42,156 bases of DNA from Saprospiraceae bacterium (GTDB taxonomy: Bacteria > Bacteroidota > Bacteroidia > Chitinophagales > Saprospiraceae): assembly GCA_020436835.1 (NCBI GenBank), contig JAGQWZ010000533.1:1-42156 (forward strand), read 5' to 3'. The translations under genes and the position numbers were made by a program. Every line of letters starts with the position of its first letter. Position 1 is the first letter of the stretch. Below the pieces are notes generated by a model. That model made no database searches and was not told the DNA's origin. It saw nothing but the letters and a program-made list of their open reading frames with translations. Of this stretch, positions 1 through 7,585 are shown one piece after another.

Positions 1-913
1 CACGGTAAACCAGGACATCAGCATCTGCCACCATTTCCTGAACTGAAGGGAGCTTCATTGCTTTTTGCAGGGAGTCCAATGCCTCGGCATATTTACCCAA
101 TTCGATCAAGACTTTGCCATGATTAAACAAAGCCCATTTTTTGTAAGGGGCATTGGGGCTTTTATCCTTAAAGTTTCTTTTCGTAAAGAATCGAAATTCA
201 AATTCAGCCTCCTCAAATTTCTTTAATTTCTGCAGACACTCACCCTTCAGTCTGCGGGCAGACCAGTGAATATCTTGCAACGCCAGAGAGGTTTTGATGG
301 CAAGATCCAAATCCTTGATAGCATCCTCCCACTCTTCCCGAAGAATTTTAATTTTGGCTCTCCCGTAATATGCATTGGAGTTACTTGAGTCGATATTTAC
401 CGATTTCCCAAAATCACGTTCAGCGTCATGGTATTTTTTCATCAGGAAATTCACATATCCTCTGCGTTCATAAGCCTGAGCATGGCGATCATATAATTCG
501 ATGGCTTTACTCAAGGCTTGTTCTGCCTCTTTTTCTTTCCCCACTTGATCCACCAGCGATCTTCCTTTGAGAAATTTCTGAACGACGGCTTTGTCGCCTT
601 TAGGTTCGATCCAGAGATACTTAAGAATTTTCCCTTCCTCCGTCATCCACGCTCCCACATTACCACTAATGGCAAACTGAGCAACATACTGGAGAAGATC
701 CACAGAATTTTTCCAATTTTTTTCGGTAATATTTACTACTGTCCTCGGTATTTTCAAGGACAAATCATCTTCCTTAAAAATATCTTCGGCATTGAAGAGA
801 ATATCATTTTTATAATAATTCTCTACCCTGTGATCATACATCTTGATCACTTTCTCATAGCTCTTTTCATTGCCGAACTGTAGGTTTCCCTGAAAAATAC
901 TTTTGAAAAACAT
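1..913 (-). CDS. TPR-repeat protein, C-terminus cut by window edge
   Basis: A minus-strand reading frame of 304 codons stays open from an ATG at 913 to the window edge, so the C-terminus is missing. The start is supported by GGGAG (921-925) seven bases upstream. Residues 1-105 are a unique N-terminal part that matches no family I recognise. From about residue 107 on there are at least four TPR-like helix pairs (about 107-140, 147-174, 178-210 and 260-290) with the usual small and aromatic spacing, such as AYERRGYVNFLMKKYHDAE. There is no signal peptide or membrane segment, so it is probably cytoplasmic. TPR arrays bind other proteins; the partner cannot be read from the sequence. The next gene in the same direction is the radical SAM protein, but 188 bases separate them. 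Confidence 0.75.
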   Translation of the reverse strand, partial: MFFKSIFQGNLQFGNEKSYEKVIKMYDHRVENYYKNDILFNAEDIFKEDDLSLKIPRTVVNITEKNWKNSVDLLQYVAQFAISGNVGAWMTEEGKILKYLWIEPKGDKAVVQKFLKGRSLVDQVGKEKEAEQALSKAIELYDRHAQAYERRGYVNFLMKKYHDAERDFGKSVNIDSSNSNAYYGRAKIKILREEWEDAIKDLDLAIKTSLALQDIHWSARRLKGECLQKLKKFEEAEFEFRFFTKRNFKDKSPNAPYKKWALFNHGKVLIELGKYAEALDSLQKAMKLPSVQEMVADADVLVYR

Positions 914-1101
914 TAAATCACTCCCGTAAATATCACCGTAGAAGATACAAAGTACGGCATATTTAGTTATAAATCAAAGCTTTAGCCCAGTACTCTTGAT
1001 TAATATTGAAATCGACTCAAATGGGAGCTCATAAAACCCATGGAATTCTCCTGATTTAAGAATACTCCCTATCGATGATATCACAGCAGATGGTACCAAA
1101 A

Positions 1102-2127
1102 CTATGCCCAGATGCTACATCCTTCGGAGCAATTAGTACAAATGTCGACTTCTTTCCGGGCACGTAAGATTTGCTGTCTGAAATCTCGATATGTGGCATT
1201 TGTCCAGATATGCGAGAAAGGCTTTCTTTTAAGATCCCCCATTATGTGAGATGCATCCTTATCAAAGCAACAGGGGACAACTAAACCATTCCACGTAATT
1301 ACCGCGCTGTGCCACATTTTCCAACATTGATTATGAATTTCATTTTTAAGTCGATAGGTGCCATCATTTGATTGCACATATCTTGAATATTTTACATTAT
1401 CGGGCATCAAGATATGTCCATTCTTGTAATCATAAAGTTGAGCGGTTTTCAGTCTGACTTCATTTACACCCAGCGATTTGGCCATGGCAAAAAGCTTAGG
1501 AATCTCGTGCTCATTGGGCCGAACTACCAGAAACTGAAATATTACATGTGGTGTTGAACTCTTCAAGAGCTTTTTCCATTTCAATACATTCTGGGTGCCA
1601 TCCATTACTTTCCTTAGCGTTCCGTTTTTCCGGTAGGATTCATAAGTCTTCTGAGTCAAACCATCGATGGATATGATCAGGCGATCAAGCCCTGATTCGA
1701 CCGTATCTCTGGCCACTTCATCACTGAGAAAATGTCCATTGGTGGATGTGAGTGTATATAAACCTTTCCGATGGGCATAGGTAACCATTCTTAAGAAATC
1801 CGGGTTCAGGTAAGGTTCTCCCTGAAAGTAAAAGGTCAGGCTGCAACAGGTCCGGGCAATTTGGTCGATGGTAGTTCGAAAAAAGTCTTGTTTAAGGGTG
1901 CCTGTTTCTCGAGTAAAGGACCGAAGGCCACTAGGACATTCCGGACAGCGAAGATTGCAGGCAGTGGTAGGTTCAATTGAAATACTCATTGGGTGCCCCC
2001 AATGTATCGGCTTTTTTGTGATTTTGCTGATATAATAGGATAGAATTATCTTCGTGGCATTTAGGATCTTGGTCATCGTCAGGGTTCGCAAAAATCCGAT
2101 ATGATCTATTGTTTTATATCTATACAC
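1102..2127 (-). CDS. Radical SAM/SPASM domain protein
   Basis: A 341-residue radical SAM enzyme. The 4Fe-4S/SAM motif CNLRCPEC supplies Cys57, Cys61 and Cys64, followed by a QGEP segment (about 103) and a second conserved block (STNGHFLS). The C-terminal third is a SPASM domain with further cysteines: Cys in QCWKMW, the pair in VVPCCFD, and Cys330/333/337 in CTNCSEGC, which should carry one or two auxiliary Fe-S clusters. SPASM enzymes modify peptides, proteins or small metabolites. No peptide substrate or maturation gene is adjacent, so the substrate is unknown. The frame opens with GTG at 2127; an in-frame ATG lies at 2076 (residue 18), still before the conserved core, and no clear ribosome site decides between them. 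It is divergent from pth. Confidence 0.85.
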   Translation of the reverse strand: MYRYKTIDHIGFLRTLTMTKILNATKIILSYYISKITKKPIHWGHPMSISIEPTTACNLRCPECPSGLRSFTRETGTLKQDFFRTTIDQIARTCCSLTFYFQGEPYLNPDFLRMVTYAHRKGLYTLTSTNGHFLSDEVARDTVESGLDRLIISIDGLTQKTYESYRKNGTLRKVMDGTQNVLKWKKLLKSSTPHVIFQFLVVRPNEHEIPKLFAMAKSLGVNEVRLKTAQLYDYKNGHILMPDNVKYSRYVQSNDGTYRLKNEIHNQCWKMWHSAVITWNGLVVPCCFDKDASHIMGDLKRKPFSHIWTNATYRDFRQQILRARKEVDICTNCSEGCSIWA

Positions 2128-2199
2128 ATTACAAAACTAATGATTCGGAGTTTACCGGGGGTCGGAGTTTGATCCAGGGATCCGAAATCGGGAATTGAT

Positions 2200-2841
2200 A
2201 TGTGGCGATTTTTTAGACGACTCTTTGCAAAAAAAGAACAACAGCATCAGCCGGAATCTGATCTCATGAAATATTTAATCATCGGACTGGGTAATATGGG
2301 TGTCGAGTACGAACGGACTCGACATAACATCGGTTTTGATGTTCTGGACGAAATCGCCAGACAGGAAAACGTCCAATTTAAGGCGGATCAATTAGGAGAC
2401 ATTGCCATGTTCAGGCATCGGGGCAGAACTGTTTACCTCCTTAAGCCCAGTACGTACATGAATTTGAGTGGAAAAGCAGTTCGCTACTGGGTTCAGAAAT
2501 TAAAAATTAACCAAAATCACTGGTTGACCGTTGTGGATGAATTCCAATTTGAAATGGGTGTTATTAAACTGCAGAAGAAAGGTAGTTCCGGTGGACATAA
2601 CGGATTAAAGAGTGTTGAAAATCTGATGCAAAGCTCCAGTTATCCAAGATTAAGGATTGGAATCGGGCATAACTTCTACCGGGGCCAGCAAGTCGATTAT
2701 GTACTGGGAAAATGGACTGATGAGGAATGGATGGATATGCAATCGGTAATTGAGTCTGCTTGCGATGCTATCCGGTCCTTTGTTGCCATTGGGTTAGACC
2801 GCACCATGAATCAGTTCAACAAGAAGAACTCAGTGGAGTAA
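2200..2841 (+). CDS. pth: Peptidyl-tRNA hydrolase with N-terminal extension
   Basis: Peptidyl-tRNA hydrolase, which frees tRNAs from prematurely released peptidyl-tRNA in the cytoplasm. Counting from the first ATG (2200), the catalytic residues equivalent to E. coli Asn10 and His20 are Asn32 (GLGNMG) and His42 (TRHNIGF). KPSTYMNLSG, VVDEF and GSSGGHNGLKS carry the other conserved Asn and Asp positions. The family fold begins only at Met23 (ATG at 2266). Before it come 22 residues, very basic and aromatic (MWRFFRRLFAKKEQ). The 2200 start keeps an open frame and has a weak GGGAA upstream, so either start is possible. GLGNPG has become GLGNMG. The gene converges on the glycosyltransferase gene with a 6-base gap and no visible terminator. 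Confidence 0.93.
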   Translation: MWRFFRRLFAKKEQQHQPESDLMKYLIIGLGNMGVEYERTRHNIGFDVLDEIARQENVQFKADQLGDIAMFRHRGRTVYLLKPSTYMNLSGKAVRYWVQKLKINQNHWLTVVDEFQFEMGVIKLQKKGSSGGHNGLKSVENLMQSSSYPRLRIGIGHNFYRGQQVDYVLGKWTDEEWMDMQSVIESACDAIRSFVAIGLDRTMNQFNKKNSVE

Positions 2842-2847
2842 ATATTA

Positions 2848-3885
2848 TTACAGAAGGGGAATATGGTTTTGTATTTCCCGTCGTATGGGTTCATTACTTG
2901 TCCTGAGTTTTTCAATTCCAGATTTAAGATCGATCGAATTCGGATCACATATATAAAACTGGGAGTAATCCTTCAATCTGTTTGCGAGATATAATTGTTC
3001 CGGTTGGTTTGGCGTAGGAATCAAAACCGCCTTTTTCTTCAATAGAATATAGTCCATAATACTACTGTACCCAGAGCGGCTGATTACAATTTCAGTACGA
3101 TTTAGGAGGTAACCCAGTTCTTTTGAACCTAAATGATTAAAAACAACAGAAGTTGTACTGTCCACGATATCCAAAGATCCCGGCTTACCCAATACCCAAA
3201 ACATTTTCAAGTTTTGAGGAAGTTTTAGTATAAGTTCTTCGATCTGGACTTGAAAAAGAGTCCTTGAGGGTTCTGGTCCCGAAATAATAATTCCCAGATC
3301 ATACTCCGGGCTGCATGCTTCTATCTCAAATCGACTGAGAAGTCCGATATATTTTTTTTCAATATTTAAAGATCCCTTTGACAGGAGCCCGGTTAGATTC
3401 ACTTCTCCTTCAAAATCGGGGATCCAGCACTGGTCAAATTTATCGATCATTTTTCTGATCACGGTTGAAATGATCCTGGAGAAAGCCGGGGGAAGATAAA
3501 ATGACAATTGATGGGTTAAGATGATACTCTTAATACGGGGGTCATATACACCATATCGATTGTCAGAAACTATGACATCCAGTTCTAATTCATCCACCAA
3601 ATTGGCTATCTCTCTTCTTTCCTGAGATATTGTATTTAAAATCTGCGGCAAGCGTCTGGCCCAATGTCGATAGAATGAGTTCTCTGAATAGGTGATATTG
3701 TAGGAAGGTAACTCATAATAGGTCAGATCCGGAAATTCCTGGCGGAGTAATATGCCGGCCTGTCCATCAGAAGCCAAAATGATTTCGTGCCCCTGGTTAA
3801 AAAAATGCCGGATTAACGGGATGCTGCGCGTCGAGTGGCCCAGACCCCAATTGAGCGTGGCAAAAAGAATCCTTTTGGCCTGCAC
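2848..3885 (-). CDS. GT28/GT1-like glycosyltransferase
   Basis: A 345-residue protein of the GT-B fold. The N-terminus (ILFATLNWGLGHSTRSIPLIRHF) has the glycine-rich G-x-G-H-x-x-R loop seen in MurG-like and related predicted glycosyltransferases. The C-terminal half has the expected donor-binding pattern: ISRSGYSSIMDYILLKKKAVLIPTPNQPEQLYLANRL resembles the GG-S-T/E region where MurG-type enzymes hold the nucleotide sugar. There is no signal peptide or membrane helix. It probably transfers a sugar to a lipid or surface glycan; donor and acceptor cannot be told from sequence. It is not MurG itself, because the flanks are not cell-wall genes and the motifs are looser. The start is the ATG at 3885; no strong ribosome site is seen. 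Confidence 0.8.
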   Translation of the reverse strand: MQAKRILFATLNWGLGHSTRSIPLIRHFFNQGHEIILASDGQAGILLRQEFPDLTYYELPSYNITYSENSFYRHWARRLPQILNTISQERREIANLVDELELDVIVSDNRYGVYDPRIKSIILTHQLSFYLPPAFSRIISTVIRKMIDKFDQCWIPDFEGEVNLTGLLSKGSLNIEKKYIGLLSRFEIEACSPEYDLGIIISGPEPSRTLFQVQIEELILKLPQNLKMFWVLGKPGSLDIVDSTTSVVFNHLGSKELGYLLNRTEIVISRSGYSSIMDYILLKKKAVLIPTPNQPEQLYLANRLKDYSQFYICDPNSIDLKSGIEKLRTSNEPIRREIQNHIPLL

Positions 3886-4171
3886 TAGTAGACTTTTATA
3901 TTTAAATGAGTAGTATAAATCAGAATTTTTATGTTTTGATCAAAACCTGATGCAGTCCGTCAGCCTCAGATACACACCCCGCCCGAATCACCTCCAGTAG
4001 GGCAAGCGCACATTGCCAAAGGTATGTGAGCTTGTTGATCATGAATCGTCGGCCACGGCCTTTGCCGTCGGGTCGACTCCGTCGGCCATAGCCTTTGGCG
4101 TCGGGTCGAAGAGCTGGTGTAAACGAAATCAATTTAAGCACACGATTTGAAGGTTACCCAGTCCACTGGTC
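3886..4171. other. Spacer with GC-rich segment, no convincing gene
   Basis: A 286-base gap between two minus-strand genes. It is richer in GC than its surroundings and contains a 33-bp tandem repeat (4047-4112). A 70-codon frame on the minus strand (3929-4141) crosses the repeat and would encode an Arg/Gly/Asp-rich 11-residue duplicate followed by an unrelated tail. It matches no family I know and has no ribosome site, so I do not call it a gene. Confidence 0.4.
4047..4112. repeat. 33-bp GC-rich tandem repeat, two copies
   Basis: Two adjacent 33-base units (4047-4079 and 4080-4112) both begin CGTCGGCCA, continue with GCCTTTG and CGTCGGGTCGA, and differ at only a few bases. The unit length is a multiple of three. 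Each copy also contains short inverted pieces around GGCC and GTCGAC. Confidence 0.8.
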
Positions 4172-5722
4172 TTAGTTTAATCTTATCTCATCGTTACGGC
4201 CGTCGTAAAATTTGTACTCATTGATATGAAAATCTGTATGTTCATGGATCCGTACCCAACGTTGATATTCCATATACCACTTCATTCTTTTACTGGGAAG
4301 ACCGTGCCTGAGGAAAGCATATATATATGGATGAACGTACAGATAAAGTTTGGTTTTGGGCCGGTTCTGGATGACGTATTCTAGATCTCGTTCGATATCC
4401 TCTATAATTAATACCGAAGCATTGATCTTTCCGGATCCCTGACAAGTGGGACAAACTTCGCTTGTATCAATCTTAACTTCAGGTCGTGCTCTTTGGCGGG
4501 TTATCTGCATAAGTCCGAATCGACTCAGAGGCAAGACGGTATGTTGAGCCCGGTCCTGTTCCATAAAATCCCGCATCCTTTTCACCAGGATTTTCTTATG
4601 CTCGCTTGACCGCATATCGATAAAATCGACAATTATAAGGCCTCCGATATCTCTCAAGCGAAGTTGCCGGGCTATCTCTAAAGCAGATTCGATGTTGACG
4701 TTCAGAATTGCGTCTTCCTGGTTCTTTTTTGCCATTTTGGGCCCGCTATTCACATCGATGACATGCATTGCTTCGGTATGTTCGATTACAATATATGCAC
4801 CACTGGGCAATGTGTATGTCTTTCCAAAAGAAGACTTTATCTGCCGGGTTATGCCATAGGCATCAAATAAGGGCCGGTTGGATTTATGAAGATGGACGAT
4901 CTTCTCCTTTTCTGGAACATTTGCACTCAAATAACTGCGTATGGAGTCATACATCTCGCGGTCATTGGTGACAATTTTATTAAAATCGTCGGTGAGTACA
5001 TCACGCAACATGCTGGATGTTTTGTCAAGTTCACTAAGCAATTTCAGCGGAGCTTTGGCATTTCGAAGTTGCTCATGAATGCGTTTCCACTTTTGTTCGA
5101 GATCCCGTATCTCTTCGTGTAGATGAGCAACCTTTTTGCCCTCGGCTGCCGTTCTGACAATGATCCCGAAATTCTTTGGCTTAATGCTTTCGATCAAGAC
5201 CTGGAGACGCTTGCGTTCTTCGGAAGAATTGATCTTTTTAGAAACCGACACTATATTCGAAAACGGGGTCAGGACCAGGAACCGGCCCGGTAGTGTGATC
5301 TCACAACTAAGTCTTGGCCCTTTGGTTGAGATCGGTTCTTTCAGGATTTGCACGAGGATAGGATGCCTTTTATTCAAGACCTGATCAATCTTTCCGGTTT
5401 TAATGATTTCATCATTCAGGTTGAATGATTCCAGCCCGTGAGATTTGTTCTCTCCACTGATTGCTTTGTTGGTAAATTTCAACAGGGAGGGCAACTTTGG
5501 ACCTAAATCTGTATAGTGAAGAAAGGCATCTTTTGGATGACCAATATCCACAAAGGCGGCATTCAAGCCAGGCATTAATTTTTTGATCCGTCCTAAAAAG
5601 ATATCACCAACTGTAAATTTCGAATTGGTCTTTTGACGGTGTAATTCCACTAATCTATTACCTTCAGACAGAGCGATTTCTACCTGCGTGGGTGTGGAAT
5701 TAATGATTAACTCTTTTTCCAC
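4172..5722 (-). CDS. rng: Ribonuclease G/E family endoribonuclease
   Basis: A 516-residue single-strand-specific endoribonuclease of the RNase E/G family, acting in mRNA turnover and rRNA 5'-end maturation. An S1-type RNA-binding domain (about residues 36-130, with a low-complexity insert near 75-110) is followed by the RNase H-like and DNase I-like catalytic core. The magnesium-binding aspartates are visible as Asp323 (VIDVNSG) and Asp366 (IIVDFIDM). CPTCQGSG (Cys424, Cys427) is the zinc-link that joins protomers. It is close in size to E. coli RNase G and lacks the long disordered scaffold tail of RNase E. It starts at ATG 5722. Upstream on the same strand lie the small basic protein, the TPR gene and the HU gene, with a 248-base leader between. 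Confidence 0.95.
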   Translation of the reverse strand: MEKELIINSTPTQVEIALSEGNRLVELHRQKTNSKFTVGDIFLGRIKKLMPGLNAAFVDIGHPKDAFLHYTDLGPKLPSLLKFTNKAISGENKSHGLESFNLNDEIIKTGKIDQVLNKRHPILVQILKEPISTKGPRLSCEITLPGRFLVLTPFSNIVSVSKKINSSEERKRLQVLIESIKPKNFGIIVRTAAEGKKVAHLHEEIRDLEQKWKRIHEQLRNAKAPLKLLSELDKTSSMLRDVLTDDFNKIVTNDREMYDSIRSYLSANVPEKEKIVHLHKSNRPLFDAYGITRQIKSSFGKTYTLPSGAYIVIEHTEAMHVIDVNSGPKMAKKNQEDAILNVNIESALEIARQLRLRDIGGLIIVDFIDMRSSEHKKILVKRMRDFMEQDRAQHTVLPLSRFGLMQITRQRARPEVKIDTSEVCPTCQGSGKINASVLIIEDIERDLEYVIQNRPKTKLYLYVHPYIYAFLRHGLPSKRMKWYMEYQRWVRIHEHTDFHINEYKFYDGRNDEIRLN

Positions 5723-5970
5723 AAATCATCCTTATTTAGATGCTGTGACCCAGTGACCGATGGTAAGTATGTCTGAAAAAATAAGCAATAAGCGGAGAAA
5801 GAAATAGATAAGTGGTAGAAACTGCTTATCAGAGGTCTTATTAACTTAATGATGACGGATCTTATAACTAGATTTATCCGCCATCATTAGGTCTTTTTAT
5901 CAGATCGGGTTTTGGCTTAATATATCGGGCAGTAGCCACCACATGACCACTGGAAAAACAGCTACATTAT
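5723..5970 (-). promoter_or_regulatory. rng leader with inverted repeats
   Basis: This gap precedes rng. It contains an inverted repeat with arms at 5848-5860 (AATGATGACGGAT) and 5876-5888 (ATCCGCCATCATT) around a 15-base loop. On the transcribed minus strand the only non-Watson-Crick pair is a G-U, so the hairpin is continuous in the rng-direction RNA. A second stem (5807-5816 with 5821-5830, four-base loop) is better formed on the plus strand. No U-run follows either arm, so these do not look like intrinsic terminators. Confidence 0.45.
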
Positions 5971-6066
5971 CTATCTATTCTTCTTCTTATGCCGATTTTT
6001 TCTTAATCGTTTTTTTCTCTTGTGCGTAGCGATCTTATGCCGCTTTCTTTTTTTACCGCAAGGCAT
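5971..6066 (-). CDS. 31-aa basic protein, AURKAIP1/COX24 (mS38-like) type
   Basis: A 31-codon frame from ATG 6066 to TAG 5971. The protein begins MPCGKKRKRHKIATHKRKKR and is more than half Lys, Arg and His. This is the pattern of the tiny Bacteroidota proteins annotated as AURKAIP1/COX24 domain proteins, relatives of the mitochondrial ribosomal protein mS38 and of actinobacterial bS22, so it is probably a small-subunit ribosomal protein. That family placement is from memory of the motif. The ATG is six bases after the TPR gene stop (6073), so the two are probably translated from one message. It is too short for many gene finders. Confidence 0.8.
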   Translation of the reverse strand: MPCGKKRKRHKIATHKRKKRLRKNRHKKKNR

Positions 6067-6072
6067 ATTAAT

Positions 6073-6861
6073 TTATCTTTTTGATGTTAATAATTCACAT
6101 TTATCTTTCGTGGCTTGTGCCTGTTCATCATTTAGTTCTTGATAAACAGTGGCAAGCAAGCATACGGTTGTTATGTTATCGGGCTGCAATGAATCCGCCC
6201 TTAATAGTCGATCCTTTGCTCTCTCCCATTGGCCGGTCTTAATTGCCAACCTAGCCAAAGCATTCAAAACCAGAACGTCGTCAGGGTCCTTTTCGTTCAT
6301 GCTCAAAAGCATTTGAACTCCTTTCATCGGATCATCGGTTGGTGGTTTTTCGGCATACAACAGAGCTAAATTCACGCGGTACTGACTTACTTCGGGATCC
6401 AAACTTATTGCGTTTTCAAAAGCTGCAATCGCCTTATTCAAACACCAATCACTGATGAACGGTTCAGAACTCCCACCAATTCCTGCAACGTAGGTCGTGG
6501 CAGCGATACTCCAGGCTTCTCCACTTTTTTCCATTTCTGCCACCTCTTCAGCGTAATATCCAGCTATATGCGGCTTTGCCAATCTATACCATTTTCCACT
6601 GAGCTCTTTTAGCGCAGTCATCTTTTCAGGCCCTTCTTCCGTTTCGGTTCGGTTTTCCAGGCTAGTTATTTCTCTTTCGTCGGTACTGCTAAGGGTACCT
6701 TTAGCAGATTCGATAAGAGGCTGAATGTCGATTGAAATTCCTTCTTTTTCAACCTGCTTAAGATCACTCTTTTCCTTCGTTGATTTAGTGTCAAAGCCAA
6801 AGTACAGGACAAATACACCAACTATGGCTACGATAATAGTAGCCCATTGAAGTCTAGTCAT
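6073..6861 (-). CDS. Membrane-anchored TPR protein
   Basis: A 262-residue protein with one N-terminal hydrophobic segment (about residues 7-22, WATIIVAIVGVFVLYF) that should act as an uncleaved anchor. A charged linker follows, then TPR-like helices from about residue 140 to 255 (FENAISLDPEVSQYRVNLALLY; VLNALARLAIKTGQWERAKDRLLRADSLQPDN). The bulk probably faces the periplasm. Its start overlaps the end of the HU gene by eight bases, and the small basic protein follows six bases after its stop, which argues for one operon. The cluster HU - TPR - small basic protein - RNase G recurs in Bacteroidota as far as I recall. The function is unknown; TPRs suggest an assembly or scaffold role. Confidence 0.85.
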   Translation of the reverse strand: MTRLQWATIIVAIVGVFVLYFGFDTKSTKEKSDLKQVEKEGISIDIQPLIESAKGTLSSTDEREITSLENRTETEEGPEKMTALKELSGKWYRLAKPHIAGYYAEEVAEMEKSGEAWSIAATTYVAGIGGSSEPFISDWCLNKAIAAFENAISLDPEVSQYRVNLALLYAEKPPTDDPMKGVQMLLSMNEKDPDDVLVLNALARLAIKTGQWERAKDRLLRADSLQPDNITTVCLLATVYQELNDEQAQATKDKCELLTSKR

Positions 6862-7171
6862 CGGAATCTGACGTGTCTTCCGGGAGCGCGTGCACGTTAT
6901 CTTTTACCTGATCTATAAAAATTTTAGCGGGTTTAAAAGATGGTATGTAGTGTTCAGGAATTTCGATTGCTACATTTCGTTTAATGTGCCTACCTATTTT
7001 TTTAGCTCTTTTCTTTATCACAAACGAACCAAAACCTCTGATATAGACATTTTCTCCTCTTGCAAGACCATTTTTTACTTCAGTAAAAAAATACTCCATT
7101 GTGACTAGTACATCTACCTTCGGAACTCCCGTTTTCTCAGATATAGCGTTTACTAGGTCTGCTTTTCTCAT
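6854..7171 (-). CDS. HU/IHF-family DNA-binding protein
   Basis: A 105-residue nucleoid protein of the HU/IHF family. The N-terminal helices (MRKADLVNAISEKTGVPKVDV) and the dimer-forming core lead to the beta-ribbon arm segment (RGFGSFVIKKRAKKIGRH) and to the conserved IPEHYIPSFKPAK block. An acidic tail (EDTSDSDD) extends beyond the usual 90-95 residues. Such proteins bend DNA as dimers; whether this one is an HU homodimer or an IHF-like subunit cannot be decided here. It is the first gene of the minus-strand cluster, and its stop overlaps the next start by eight bases. Confidence 0.93.
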   Translation of the reverse strand: MRKADLVNAISEKTGVPKVDVLVTMEYFFTEVKNGLARGENVYIRGFGSFVIKKRAKKIGRHIKRNVAIEIPEHYIPSFKPAKIFIDQVKDNVHALPEDTSDSDD

Positions 7172-7250
7172 TATGATTTGGTTTATAGCTAGTTATGTCA
7201 GAATTCGCCCCTATCTAAAAGAGCGAGGCAAATGTCGCAATTTATTTGAT

Positions 7251-7285
7251 AAAAAAAAATAAAGCCCCCCTTTTTTTGGCCTTTT
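7251..7285 (-). terminator. Weak terminator-like hairpin plus U-run
   Basis: Read on the minus strand, AAAGGCC (from 7284) can pair with GGGCTTT around an A-rich loop with one mismatch or bulge, followed by TATTTTTTTTT. The stem is short. No gene lies upstream on this strand before yicC, so what it would terminate is unclear. Confidence 0.3.
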
Positions 7286-7480
7286 ACACGGGCATCATGC
7301 ATTTTCAGTAGCTTGATAATCAGAATTTTGTGTTGAGGCTGTATGGTTCCATCACCCGCTGTGAGGTCTTCAAGGACTATGCCAAGATATGAGAATGAAG
7401 ATTATATGTCGTTTTGTTCTTTAGTAATGTTCTTTCTGAAGGTTTGGTCGTGTCAAAAAACTGAGTGGTTTGAACAATCA

Positions 7481-7523
7481 CAATATCAAAGTTTATCTTT
7501 GACTTCGCGGAACTTTGATATTG
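7481..7523. repeat. Perfect 13-bp inverted repeat upstream of yicC
   Basis: CAATATCAAAGTT (7481-7493) and AACTTTGATATTG (7511-7523) are exact reverse complements around a 17-base loop. The loop itself contains CTTTGA, which can pair with TCAAAG of the left arm, so two alternative hairpins are possible. Confidence 0.75.
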
Positions 7524-7525
7524 AA

Positions 7526-7554
7526 TGAATTCAAGGTAGAATTTCCCGAATTCA
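7526..7554. repeat. Second inverted repeat in the yicC leader
   Basis: TGAATTC (7526-7532) and GAATTCA (7548-7554) are exact reverse complements around a 15-base loop, ending 31 bases before the yicC ATG. The stem is only seven base pairs, so it may be a coincidence. Confidence 0.4.
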
Positions 7555-7585
7555 GAACACCTTTCAACCATAATAATTATCGCCT

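Larger units (their letters stand above)
7172..7585. other. Divergent spacer between HU gene and yicC
   Basis: This 414-base gap has no convincing gene. Short frames on both strands (7343-7528 plus, 7377-7571 minus) match no family and have no ribosome site. It holds a terminator-like element facing the HU gene and two perfect inverted repeats close to yicC, annotated separately. It should also contain the promoters of both flanking genes. I find no exact TAnnTTTG box for either; GACATTTG (minus strand, 7229-7236) is one base off, upstream of the HU gene. Confidence 0.6.

Noticed and set aside
370..883. Plus-strand open frames of 66 and 121 codons
   Set aside because: They lie antisense to the TPR gene, whose helices and ribosome site are clear, and they match no family.
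3929..4141. 70-codon minus-strand frame over the GC-rich repeat
   Set aside because: Half is the translated tandem repeat, the rest matches nothing, and no ribosome site precedes it; described as a repeat region instead.
5713..5722. TTTTCCACA, a DnaA-box-like nonamer at the rng start
   Set aside because: It is the reverse of the MEKE codons of rng, stands alone and is within the chance expectation for the relaxed consensus.
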